Source: an uncultured Chlorobiaceae bacterium (GTDB lineage Bacteria; Bacteroidota; Chlorobiia; Chlorobiales; Chlorobiaceae). Taken from it: a stretch of 41,915 nt of DNA. Made by a program: the position numbers and the translations under genes. The notes beneath the pieces were generated by a model, which saw nothing but the letters and a program-made list of their open reading frames with translations, had not been told where the DNA came from and ran no database searches. The DNA lies in contig CAJAIK010000033.1 in assembly GCA_903939765.1 (NCBI GenBank), positions 1-41,915 of the forward strand, in the 5' to 3' direction. Position 1 is the first letter of the stretch. The number at the start of each line of letters is the position of its first letter. This document shows positions 9,775 through 16,763 of the stretch, in pieces.

Positions 9775-10183
9775 TGGTTTGATCCTCCGCAGTCACACTT
9801 TTTATTACCGTTACACCTTCAACAAGCTCAGGACTATAAACTCCCACCACAAACTCACCTTTATCCAGACCACCAAGAACAACAAGATCGCCCTGCATGA
9901 AACGCCCCGTACTGATCCATCGTACAGAGAGACGATTATCAGCCCCTGCGACAAAAATACCGGTAAGCTCCCCTTTACGAAAAATCGCCGATGCTGGCAC
10001 CAGCAGCACCTCGTCACCCCCGGCCTTAACTGCACGACGAACGGCGACAACACTCACGACAGCATCAGGAGAGACCTTGCTCCCGCTCTTTATCGACTCC
10101 GGCTCGCGATTGCCACACCCTGCAAACAGCAAGGGAATGGCAACCAGAAAAGGGAACAAATTCTTTTTTCTATCCAAACTCAT
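9767..10183 (-). CDS. shortened RND membrane fusion protein (periplasmic adaptor)
   Basis: A 138-residue lipoprotein that looks like an RND adaptor with its middle missing. Residues 1-23 are a lipoprotein signal peptide ending LLFAG|C. A short stretch (VVSVVAVRRAV) resembles the N-terminal beta strand of adaptors. The sequence then goes straight to the C-terminal barrel and membrane-proximal part (LLVPASAIFRKGELTGIFV, then GDLVVLGGLDKGEFVV). The lipoyl domain and alpha-helical hairpin that normally contact TolC, some 220-250 residues, are absent. The frame is intact, so this is either a clean in-frame deletion or a real minimal adaptor. It lies between the TolC-like gene (31 bases away) and the pump gene (8-base overlap). 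Confidence 0.82.
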   Translation of the reverse strand: MSLDRKKNLFPFLVAIPLLFAGCGNREPESIKSGSKVSPDAVVSVVAVRRAVKAGGDEVLLVPASAIFRKGELTGIFVAGADNRLSVRWISTGRFMQGDLVVLGGLDKGEFVVGVYSPELVEGVTVIKSVTAEDQTNE

Positions 10184-10214
10184 GGCATTATTCTGCTTCA
10201 GTTACAAAAGCCTC

Positions 10215-11540
10215 TCAGTTCCCACCGTAATATTCAAACTCACTTCTTGAAACACAATAATCATAGGAGGCCTGGTTCAGCCTCATTTTGGCATAGGTAT
10301 AGGCCTGCTCCCTCATCAAAAGCTCAAAGGTCATCGCCATCCCTGTTTTGAACTGCTCACCGATATAATCAAGGCTTACCTTGGCCTCCTCCAGAGATTT
10401 GCGGGCAACGGCAATTCTTGCTTTAGCGGTTTTCAGCGACCTGAGCGACCGGCTCACCTCAGCCAGACTGTTGCTCTTTGCCGCCTCATAGTTGTACATC
10501 GCCTCACGCACCTGAGCCTTGGCCTCCTGTGCACGACCTGCTGTTGCCATACCATCAAAAATATTCCACTGCATATTCATGCCAAGCGCCCAACTGGAAC
10601 CCCCGCTAAAAACGTTATTGCTGTGCAGGTTGGTCTGCACGAAGGCGTTCAGGCGCGGAAGCCTTGACGCATGAACAATCTCTTCCTGGCTGGCCGCAAC
10701 CTGTCGAAAAGTCTCGAGTGCCTTGAGATCAGCACGGTTTTCCGGCACGTATTTTTTATCTCCATCCGGCAAATGATTATCGATAACAAAATCACCTGTC
10801 GGCACAATGCTTACGCCCGGCTCAAGATTCAGTAGCACGGCAAGAACGTCCGTTCCATTTTTTATCTCGTCATGCAGCAGAAGTTTCTGCTCCTGAAGCT
10901 CAGCAAGCCTCACATCCGTTGAGAGCTTGTCAGATTTTGTCAGCAACCCGGCTCGGTAACCTTTGGCGGCATCATTGCTGTGTGCCTGCATGGTTTTTAT
11001 CGACTGCTCAACGGCTGCAATGTTTTTTCGGGCAAGAATAAGCCCGTAATAGACTTTGCTTACCTGGAGTCCTACACTCTCCTCAGTGCGCAGGGCCATA
11101 AGCTCCTGACCTTTTTTGGAGGTTAAGGCCATCGTCCGCCCTATTGCCGCATCCGCATTGTAAACCGGCTGCATCACCTGGAGAGATGTATTAAAATCAT
11201 TGATAACATCAGCATTATTAAGCTTTTCAGGCATAAAATCACTCTGCTGTACAATGTTCTGCTGCAACTTTAAAACCAGTGCTGCCCCCGGGTCATTGGT
11301 CACAACAAGCGTCTCCGACAACGTCACTTTCGGCAGATAGGACTGCCGGGTCTGAACCACCCTCGCCTGAGCCTGATCAACCCTGCTTTTGGCGGCCTTT
11401 ACCGTGAAGTTGTTTTGACGAGCCAGAGTAATGGCGTCAGCAAGAGAGAGCCTCATTGTTCTGTCAGCAGTTTTTGCCTGAAGCGGTGAGGCAAGAGCGC
11501 CTGCAATACAGAAACCGATCAACGCCTTATATATCTTCAT
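10215..11540 (-). CDS. TolC-family outer membrane efflux channel
   Basis: A 441-residue outer membrane factor. An N-terminal signal peptide (about residues 1-22, cleavage after LQA) is followed by the two internally similar halves typical of TolC proteins, each rich in heptad-like helical stretches (for example LADAITLARQNNFTVKAA near the start and SLRSLKTAKARIAVARKSLE near the end) with short beta segments. It would form the trimeric outer membrane duct for the adjacent RND pump. It begins 6 bases after the repressor gene, so it is cotranscribed with it and presumably derepressed together with it. No Shine-Dalgarno sequence is clear. Confidence 0.9.
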   Translation of the reverse strand: MKIYKALIGFCIAGALASPLQAKTADRTMRLSLADAITLARQNNFTVKAAKSRVDQAQARVVQTRQSYLPKVTLSETLVVTNDPGAALVLKLQQNIVQQSDFMPEKLNNADVINDFNTSLQVMQPVYNADAAIGRTMALTSKKGQELMALRTEESVGLQVSKVYYGLILARKNIAAVEQSIKTMQAHSNDAAKGYRAGLLTKSDKLSTDVRLAELQEQKLLLHDEIKNGTDVLAVLLNLEPGVSIVPTGDFVIDNHLPDGDKKYVPENRADLKALETFRQVAASQEEIVHASRLPRLNAFVQTNLHSNNVFSGGSSWALGMNMQWNIFDGMATAGRAQEAKAQVREAMYNYEAAKSNSLAEVSRSLRSLKTAKARIAVARKSLEEAKVSLDYIGEQFKTGMAMTFELLMREQAYTYAKMRLNQASYDYCVSRSEFEYYGGN

Positions 11541-11546
11541 GTTCTT

Positions 11547-11798
11547 TTATTGTTTAGAGATGAGCTTCAAAATCTTTTCAACACTTTTTGAATCATCATT
11601 ACTCAGGCACTCCTTAAGGTTGCGGTGAAGTACCAATGAAAAGGTGTTGTCCAAAGCAGCCTTTGCCGCCTGAAACTGCGTAATGATCTGGGGACACTCC
11701 TCTTCCCGTTCAATCATCCTGACAAGCCCCTCAACCTGACCGGCAACCCGTTTCAGCCTCAGAATCACATCATTCATGTCCCGTTCAGTTTTAATCAT
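11547..11798 (-). CDS. CsoR/FrmR-family repressor, CstR-like (candidate persulfide sensor)
   Basis: An 83-residue all-helical DNA-binding repressor of the DUF156/CsoR family, recognised by RLKRVAGQVEGLVRMIE followed by EECPQIITQ. Aligned by eye to copper-sensing CsoR, the first Cys is kept, the essential His is Asn (RNLKEC), and the last Cys is kept, 29 residues after the first. Cys-Asn-Cys with a following ENL/RNLxEC pattern is what I know from the persulfide sensor CstR, not from copper, nickel or formaldehyde sensors. The longest frame starts at a TTG at 11885 and would run through the operator, so I chose the ATG at 11798; the ATG at 11777 is less likely. First gene of the efflux operon. 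Confidence 0.85.
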   Translation of the reverse strand: MIKTERDMNDVILRLKRVAGQVEGLVRMIEREEECPQIITQFQAAKAALDNTFSLVLHRNLKECLSNDDSKSVEKILKLISKQ

Positions 11799-11827
11799 AA
11801 TAATCGGATCTAAAAGCGAGTGATACC

Positions 11828-11846
11828 TATACCCCCTATGGGTATA
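11828..11846. promoter_or_regulatory. CsoR/CstR-type operator
   Basis: A perfect inverted repeat, TATACCC then 5 bases then GGGTATA, lies 30 bases upstream of the repressor ATG at 11798. AT-flanked G/C tracts in this symmetrical arrangement are the known operator style of the CsoR/RcnR/CstR family. Its position, overlapping or just downstream of the probable -10 box, implies autorepression of the whole repressor-efflux operon. Confidence 0.78.
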
Positions 11847-11847
11847 A

Positions 11848-11875
11848 AAAATATAAAAAGAAAGAACAATTGCAA
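11848..11875 (-). promoter_or_regulatory. probable promoter of the repressor-efflux operon
   Basis: On the minus strand TTGCAA (11870-11875) and TATTTT (11848-11853) are spaced by 16 bases, immediately upstream of the operator palindrome. The AT-rich stretch and the operator next to it support the call, although the boxes are imperfect. Confidence 0.42.
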
Positions 11876-11930
11876 GCTTTTTCAATGCAACACAGAGGGT
11901 AATGGAAAAACAACCGCAGAAAACCCAGCC

Positions 11931-12554
11931 CTATTTTTTACCACCCTCAACAGCAAGTTCAGCCGACGTGCAGCAAATATCCGACTGAACCTGGCAAAGC
12001 ATACTTTCTGTAGCCTGTTGCATGATCTGCGACATGACGGCCTCAGTCATAAACCTCAGAATACCCTCCGGCATAAGATTCAGGGGAAACGACAGATCAA
12101 AATCAAGAGCAATATCGGTATCAAAATAGACCGATGTCCGACCATCATGCTGATGCAGCAGGCATATTTCAGAACTTGCCTGCCCGATAAAGGAGTTGGG
12201 AGAGACAAGTTCAATTTCTGGATGATCAGGCACCGCCTCCCAGCGAATCCGCTTTCCAGTACCATTGAGATGCGCCCTGTTTTGCACTCTCGAGGCCAAC
12301 TGCTGGCCGTAAATATCGTCAAACGAAAAAACCTCCTCCCGTTGACGGACAAAAAACACTGCCGTAATCGGATTGTTTCGGGGATCAGCCACCTCAAAAA
12401 TCCACTGAAAAATATCGAGATCCTTTAAATATTTGACGTTACTGCAATAAGGATTGCACTTCAGCAGCTTTTCATGATCAGAGAAATAAAGAATCGATTC
12501 ATGAAAACATGAATCAAGAACGACATGAGCCTTACTTTTACCAACAACTTCCAT
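11931..12554 (-). CDS. DUF1997-like protein
   Basis: A 207-residue soluble protein that I recognise only as resembling the DUF1997 family, which is found mainly in cyanobacteria, plant plastids and green sulfur bacteria and is thought to have a START/SRPBCC-like lipid- or pigment-binding fold. The alternation of beta strands in the middle (EVFSFDDIYG..., SEICLLHQHDGRTSVYFDTDIALDFDLSFPL) and the C-terminal helix with LMPEGILRFMTEAVM fit that fold. The function is unknown. It is the last of four minus-strand genes beginning with the carotenoid cyclase, though 137 bases separate it from the preceding small gene. That context and its distribution in phototrophs suggest a pigment-related role; this is inference. 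Confidence 0.62.
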   Translation of the reverse strand: MEVVGKSKAHVVLDSCFHESILYFSDHEKLLKCNPYCSNVKYLKDLDIFQWIFEVADPRNNPITAVFFVRQREEVFSFDDIYGQQLASRVQNRAHLNGTGKRIRWEAVPDHPEIELVSPNSFIGQASSEICLLHQHDGRTSVYFDTDIALDFDLSFPLNLMPEGILRFMTEAVMSQIMQQATESMLCQVQSDICCTSAELAVEGGKK

Positions 12555-12691
12555 TGATGTACGAAAAAAATTGAGGAACCTGAGTCCGGATGAAGAGTTA
12601 TAAAGCTTTCAAACGTTCGGCACGGATTGAGAGTTCCTGATTCAATGGAGAGTTGACAATGGATCAATTATCTGTCTGCCACCCTCAGCGG

Positions 12692-12928
12692 TCAACTCTT
12701 GGTCGACCTTTGCTGCATAACCTGTCCCAAATTTTCGGCAAATTTGCCAGAAACCTTGTCCACAACATTTCCAGCCAAAAATCCGCCAAGGCCAGCAAGC
12801 AATATCCGCGGTACTCCGCGAACAAAAAAAGGTAGCCCCAAAGGTGAGATGAGAAATGCTCCGCTGATAATTGCTGCCGCAGGCTTGACAACTCTCTCCG
12901 GTAACAGGTGCTGTTGATTATCCGTCAT
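12692..12928 (-). CDS. small glycine-rich membrane-associated protein, unknown function
   Basis: A 78-residue protein with a long hydrophobic, Gly/Pro/Ala-rich core (about residues 14-56, including SGAFLISPLGLPFFVRGVP and LAGLGGFLAG) and a charged, amphipathic C-terminus. It begins with a normal ATG. The composition recalls small chlorosome envelope or other peripheral membrane proteins, but I cannot assign it to a Csm family. It lies 81 bases after the 115-residue gene on the same strand, between the carotenoid cyclase and the DUF1997-like gene, so it is probably cotranscribed with them. Confidence 0.62.
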   Translation of the reverse strand: MTDNQQHLLPERVVKPAAAIISGAFLISPLGLPFFVRGVPRILLAGLGGFLAGNVVDKVSGKFAENLGQVMQQRSTKS

Positions 12929-13009
12929 AAGATCTATGGCTTAGCGTATTAACAAGGAAAAGGTGGCTGAACCATTAACGTCTTCCCGAAAAAAGCTGAA
13001 GGAGACGAC

Positions 13010-13357
13010 TTACTCTTTTGTTCCAGAGCCTTCAACAATTTTATTGAGCGAATTGGAAAGCATCCCAAGTACCCTATCAACAACCATCAACTGCGAGGTG
13101 CCAATTTCAACCAGAGAACGGCAATAAACATTGATGGCTTCAAAGGTATCAATAAGGGGCTCAGATAATGCCGGATCCTCAACAGGCTCAGGGGCAACAG
13201 CCGCAGTTTTGGACAAAGCACCACTCACCAGGGTGTTCCTGCTTTCAGGTGTCGAAACAACTCCCCGGCTTTGCGCCTTGGGTGGGGTGGCTTCAGAAGC
13301 AGCTTCACTTTTTTTGAATCTGGAAAAAAATCCACCGTTTTTTTCATCTTTTGCCAT
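13010..13357 (-). CDS. small protein with disordered N-terminus and amphipathic C-terminal helix, unknown
   Basis: A 115-residue protein. Residues 1-70 are charged, Ala/Pro/Ser-rich and probably disordered (MAKDEKNGGFFSRFKKSE...). Residues about 72-110 form one long amphipathic helix (INVYCRSLVEIGTSQLM..., RVLGMLSNSLNKIVE). The helix is similar in character, not in clear sequence, to small chlorosome envelope and phasin-like proteins that coat lipid or pigment bodies. It starts 32 bases after the carotenoid cyclase stop, on the same strand, so it is most likely in the same operon. I do not recognise the family. Confidence 0.62.
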   Translation of the reverse strand: MAKDEKNGGFFSRFKKSEAASEATPPKAQSRGVVSTPESRNTLVSGALSKTAAVAPEPVEDPALSEPLIDTFEAINVYCRSLVEIGTSQLMVVDRVLGMLSNSLNKIVEGSGTKE

Positions 13358-13389
13358 GATCGTTACGCAATTAAGAAGTTTAAGAAATA

Positions 13390-15042
13390 TTAATTTTTCC
13401 TGGATTTCGACGAGAGAGCCCAGCCAATCATATTTTTTATCATACCAATCGATCCATTCAAACCAAGCTTGCTCGCCGTGGCCCTTAAAATTCCAGGATA
13501 ACTGCAGGCAACATGAACTCCGACAACAAAGAGGTCGGCAAGATCCATCGTATCGCGGAACAGCGATTCACGATAACGGGGCGGAAGGCGGTCAAGCACG
13601 ATCATCACTTCATTCATCATTTCATTGACAAAGTTACGGCTATCAGTCTCTTTGCTATAGCACATATACTTCATGAGGTTTGCCATAGTGGCCACATTGG
13701 GCTCATAGGCATTCACCCGCTCAAGACTCCCCTTCTGCAGTTGGCCATTCTGCAAAACAAGTTCCACCCCGGCAGTCAACAACTTGATATTACGAACAAA
13801 TGAGCCAAAACCACAAAAAGTCAAGGGTGAACCAAGAGCAGCAGCATCACCGATCATAAGAATATTATCGGCGGCAACTTCGCGAGCCAAGGTAAAACCG
13901 TCATGAAAATATGCCGGTATAATGCCAAAAACAGGCCGATGAATCACAAAATCAGCTCCCGGATTTTTATAGGAGGGAAGTTTCGTAAAATAGGTTTCAA
14001 ACAATCCAAGAAGACTCTTATCGTTACACGAATCAAGAGTATCATAAAAAAACAGGTAGGTCGTGTACTGCTTTTTCCCTGCAGGAAACCCTTCCCAAAT
14101 TAGCTGGCGCCCATTTCCGGAACTGTGATCTGCCGGCTCAATACTGACAAGTATTTCACCAATCTCTTCATTAACTCCCTCCAGACCGGAGGCAAGAGTA
14201 CCAACCGTAGGGCAAACATGAGTTTGTGGCTGTCCATTATTCAACTGCCGGGCAACAGGAGAAGAAACCCCCATGGCATCAGCAAAAAGTCGTGCTTTAT
14301 AGTAGAATTTTTCATGCTTCCGATCTTCAACTTCAACAACAACATGACCCGAAAACTGAAAGCACCGTTTAAAGGTAAGGCAACTTAATACCTGATTACC
14401 GGCAGCAGCAACAATTTTTTGTTTTGCAAGATGCAGCAGTGCATCGGCATCAACCGCACAATCAAGCACGCTATCAAGATAGAGTCGTTTTTTTCGGCCA
14501 TCTTCAACAAAAAACTCGGCCCAGCCTGTTTTGTAACGGCATGCGATACTGCGCTCTATTTCATCTGCTGAAAAAACACCCGTCTCTTCAAGACTTTTCA
14601 GCTCACTCCTTGATATATTCCAGTCACGAGTTGACTTTCCGGGAACATTCCTGTCAAAAACAAGAACGGAGCGATGATACTTTTCAGCCATAACCGCGGC
14701 ATGAAAAAGAGCCAAAATTCCTCCTGCATAGACGATATCATACTCTCCGCTGATCTCAACACCTTTCGGCATCATCTCACCGTCAAAAACCACGTCCTGA
14801 GATACGCGACTGTTGACCAGCTCCCAATACCGATCTATTTCAAGGATTTTCTCGAAATGCCTTTGCCCATCATCGAGCAGACTAAAGTGTTTATAAACAA
14901 GCGGATGCGTATCCCGTACCTGTTCCAGTCCCATAAGCAGCAACGACCATTTAATAGAACCGTTGTAAATGAAAACAAAATCTACACCTTCTTTAGTCCC
15001 CGTCAAAGCGCCAAAAACTTCATAAACTCTCCAGTCGTGCAT
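13390..15042 (-). CDS. cruA: CruA/CruB-family carotenoid (lycopene/gamma-carotene) cyclase
   Basis: A 550-residue FAD-dependent protein. After an N-terminal region of about 100 residues comes a Rossmann motif in degenerate form (YDIVYAGGILALFHAAV, residues 101-117), then a long substrate domain. Near residues 397-410 is the second flavin motif, IGDAAALGSPLTFCGFGS. A 100-residue leader before the dinucleotide fold and that GSPLTFCGFGS stretch are what I know from the CruA type of lycopene cyclase in green sulfur bacteria and cyanobacteria, which forms the ring of gamma-carotene on the way to chlorobactene. Brown-coloured species have a second homologue, CruB, that closes the other ring. Sequence alone does not let me separate the two. 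First gene of a minus-strand cluster with small proteins that could be pigment related. Confidence 0.75.
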   Translation of the reverse strand: MHDWRVYEVFGALTGTKEGVDFVFIYNGSIKWSLLLMGLEQVRDTHPLVYKHFSLLDDGQRHFEKILEIDRYWELVNSRVSQDVVFDGEMMPKGVEISGEYDIVYAGGILALFHAAVMAEKYHRSVLVFDRNVPGKSTRDWNISRSELKSLEETGVFSADEIERSIACRYKTGWAEFFVEDGRKKRLYLDSVLDCAVDADALLHLAKQKIVAAAGNQVLSCLTFKRCFQFSGHVVVEVEDRKHEKFYYKARLFADAMGVSSPVARQLNNGQPQTHVCPTVGTLASGLEGVNEEIGEILVSIEPADHSSGNGRQLIWEGFPAGKKQYTTYLFFYDTLDSCNDKSLLGLFETYFTKLPSYKNPGADFVIHRPVFGIIPAYFHDGFTLAREVAADNILMIGDAAALGSPLTFCGFGSFVRNIKLLTAGVELVLQNGQLQKGSLERVNAYEPNVATMANLMKYMCYSKETDSRNFVNEMMNEVMIVLDRLPPRYRESLFRDTMDLADLFVVGVHVACSYPGILRATASKLGLNGSIGMIKNMIGWALSSKSRKN

Positions 15043-15277
15043 TCTGCATCTGCGTGGATAGAAGCAAAAAGAAAAACTCCAGGAGTTCAGCCATCATGAA
15101 AAAGCTTTTAAAGCATGCTGAATTTTGTAATTTCAGTTGGTGATGGGCTCTAACCAGCCAAGAGAAACGCCCAGCGAAGCTCTTAAGCCGCAAGCCCTGT
15201 TGCTTGAAGCCAGGCACCTTTGAACGCCATCACAACATCGGAAAATAACTATCCAGAAACTATCCATTCGAACAACC

Positions 15278-15403
15278 ATGCAAGAATTCACTCAATACAC
15301 CTCCCTCTTCGCACCTGTCCTCTTTTTTTTTTCAGGCATTACCATCGTCATCCTCCTGAACAAGTTTATCGGAAAGCACTCGGCCAATAAAAAAGCAAAC
15401 TGA
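15278..15403 (+). CDS. candidate 41-residue single-helix membrane protein
   Basis: An ATG-started frame of 42 codons, too short for ordinary gene callers. It begins MQEFTQYTSLFAPVLFFF; a hydrophobic helix spans about residues 9-28 and is followed by a positively charged tail (KFIGKHSANKKAN), giving a clear N-out/C-in one-pass topology. It is divergent from the carotenoid cyclase and convergent with the flavodoxin gene, and its stop codon lies inside a nested palindrome that could end both transcripts. No Shine-Dalgarno site is visible. Small one-helix proteins are typical accessory subunits of photosynthetic complexes, but nothing here proves that role. Confidence 0.45.
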   Translation: MQEFTQYTSLFAPVLFFFSGITIVILLNKFIGKHSANKKAN

Positions 15404-15439
15404 GTCAGAGAGCATCCCGACTCATCATCTTTATTGGCC
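15382..15439. terminator. nested palindrome, probable bidirectional terminator
   Basis: An outer perfect 10-bp inverted repeat (GGCCAATAAA at 15382-15391, TTTATTGGCC at 15430-15439) encloses an inner 6-bp one (TGAGTC at 15401-15406, GACTCA at 15419-15424). On the minus strand the inner stem is followed by a T-rich run, so it can terminate the flavodoxin gene, which stops 15 bases upstream. It also spans the stop codon of the small plus-strand ORF. Confidence 0.62.
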
Positions 15440-15453
15440 TGGTTGGTTCACCA

Positions 15454-16080
15454 CTATGTGCCGCCAAGGGTATCCCTTGCCTCTTCAAGCACGGCAAGGG
15501 TAATCTCCTTGTATCCCATCTCCTCGGCATACTCTTCAGCCATGGTCCGGAACTTCCCCTGCATAAAGGAGGGCATGGACTGAAACCATTCCTGAGCCTC
15601 ATCGGTCCACTTCGCCGACAGAACTCTGGATTTCGGGCGTTTATTGTATTGATAAAGCATATCCTCAACAAACAGCTCAATAGCATCACCATCTGAAAGA
15701 ACATCTGGTGGAAAAATTGTTTCAGCAAGAATTTTATTGCGGATCAAATGAATTTTCAACTGCGGCAGATAAAGCACCGCGGCCGTAGACGGAGAGCTTC
15801 CGCATGTCAGAAAAAGTGCAATTTTTTTCCTCTTAAGATTTTTTTTCAGGTTACCATGAATCAACGCCCCCAAAAGCTGTGAAGCAACGACAAAATAGTA
15901 AACCGGCGCACCAAGAATGACAAGATCAAAATCCTGAACAAAACTGTAGTCAGCCATCGCGCTGCATTTTGCTTTTTCAACATAAACGCCAGCATCAACC
16001 AACCCGAGTCCGATAGCATCGACGACCGCCTCAGTAGAACCATTTGAGGATTTACTATCGTATAAAATGATAGCTTTCAT
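15454..16080 (-). CDS. flavodoxin-like protein fused to a PCP_red domain
   Basis: A 208-residue two-domain protein. Residues 1-140 are flavodoxin-like: MKAIILYDSKSSNGSTEAV is the phosphate-binding loop for FMN and LVILGAPVYYF fits the strand and loop near the isoalloxazine ring. Residues about 158-205 match the small PCP_red domain (PF08369) otherwise known from the C-terminus of the BchB/ChlB subunit of dark protochlorophyllide reductase: W-x-x-E-A, then P-x-F, G-K-x-R, E-x-Y-A-x-x-x-G and I-T-x-x-x-L. The combination suggests an electron carrier working near bacteriochlorophyll or chlorosome biogenesis; this is inference. It is divergent from csmB across a 368-base gap. Confidence 0.8.
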   Translation of the reverse strand: MKAIILYDSKSSNGSTEAVVDAIGLGLVDAGVYVEKAKCSAMADYSFVQDFDLVILGAPVYYFVVASQLLGALIHGNLKKNLKRKKIALFLTCGSSPSTAAVLYLPQLKIHLIRNKILAETIFPPDVLSDGDAIELFVEDMLYQYNKRPKSRVLSAKWTDEAQEWFQSMPSFMQGKFRTMAEEYAEEMGYKEITLAVLEEARDTLGGT

Positions 16081-16448
16081 ATTTTTATAAGGTAAAAAGT
16101 ACCGTAACTCAATTGTTCATCCCTATTCTTGATTATTTTCGTTTTGAGCTACAGTGTCGATTGATGAAAAAAATTCACAACATCACCTGAATCAGAAAAA
16201 GCTTATAATAGCGTACAGAAAACCCCAAACCTACGAACCTAATATAAGAGTTTTTTTAGATACCAGGACGACGCCAACTCCTGTTAACCAGCACAGCAAC
16301 AGCCTGACCACTCCCCGACCTGCCTCTCTTTTTTCTATTTGCTCTGCAATTGAAAATATTTTAAATTGCGGGAGAATTTGTACAGGAAAATTGTGGAATG
16401 AAATTTATCAACAACACTCCTTTCCAATAACATTAAACGAGGATAGCC
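16081..16448. other. gene-free divergent control region of the flavodoxin gene and csmB
   Basis: 368 bases between divergent genes. It is AT-rich near both ends and holds the dyad described separately. A GTG-started frame on the plus strand runs through it into csmB, but has no protein-like composition and I reject it. I could not identify convincing -35/-10 boxes for csmB. Confidence 0.6.
16346..16369. promoter_or_regulatory. 24-bp imperfect palindrome upstream of csmB
   Basis: Positions 16346-16369 form a nearly perfect AT-rich dyad: GCAATT on the left, a central AAAATATTTT, and AATTGC on the right, with one mismatched pair of twelve. It lies about 80 bases before the csmB ATG. It may be an operator or part of the promoter; AT-rich palindromes also arise by chance, so confidence is modest. 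Confidence 0.35.
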
Positions 16449-16676
16449 ATGTCGAACGGAACAAGCAATGACGTATCTGGCGCAATCTCCAACCTTTTGG
16501 ATACCTTGGGAAAGCTTGCCCAGCAGCAGGTTGAAATGCTGACCAGCGGAATCAAAACAGCCTCCGGACTTATTGAGCCTCTTGGCAAAACAGCGACCGA
16601 TCTTGTCAGCAACTTGATTGGCACGCTCAATCAGGTGTTGCAGAGCGTTTCAGCAGCTATTGCCCCCAAAAAGTAA
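16449..16676 (+). CDS. csmB: chlorosome envelope protein B
   Basis: A 75-residue protein that I recognise as CsmB, the second most abundant protein of the chlorosome lipid envelope in green sulfur bacteria. The conserved middle (GIKTASGLIEPLGKTATDL) and the C-terminus (VSAAIAPKK) match the family closely and the length is exactly that expected. It is one amphipathic helical stretch with no transmembrane segment or signal peptide. A GAGG ribosome binding site precedes the ATG. It is transcribed alone: a strong terminator follows and the upstream gene is divergent. It is the best taxonomic marker in the window. Confidence 0.96.
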   Translation: MSNGTSNDVSGAISNLLDTLGKLAQQQVEMLTSGIKTASGLIEPLGKTATDLVSNLIGTLNQVLQSVSAAIAPKK

Positions 16677-16691
16677 GCGTTTTTTTTACGC

Positions 16692-16731
16692 AAAAGGCAC
16701 CTTATATCTTCTGTATAGGGTGCCTTTTTTT
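16692..16731 (+). terminator. Rho-independent terminator of csmB
   Basis: A 10-bp stem (AAAAGGCACC at 16692-16701 with GGTGCCTTTT at 16719-16728) is followed by a T run continuing to 16731. The loop holds a further TATA/TATA pairing. It begins 16 bases after the csmB stop and makes csmB monocistronic. Confidence 0.92.
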
Positions 16732-16763
16732 GTTTTCCGCAAAAGATTTTTCGAAGTTGCCGT

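Noticed and set aside
9668-10351. Plus-strand frame of 227 codons
   Set aside because: It is antisense to the adaptor, pump and TolC genes and its translation has no recognisable composition or motif.
11799-11885. N-terminal extension of the CsoR/CstR-like repressor from a TTG
   Set aside because: It would place the operator palindrome inside the coding region and adds residues unlike the family; the ATG at 11798 gives the normal length.
15043-15277. Possible structured RNA or riboswitch upstream of the carotenoid cyclase
   Set aside because: Several short complementary words occur but no known riboswitch core could be recognised and no consistent fold was found by eye.
16154-16471. Plus-strand frame of 105 codons upstream of csmB
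   Set aside because: Starts with GTG, overlaps csmB by 23 bases and covers the control region; composition is not protein-like.
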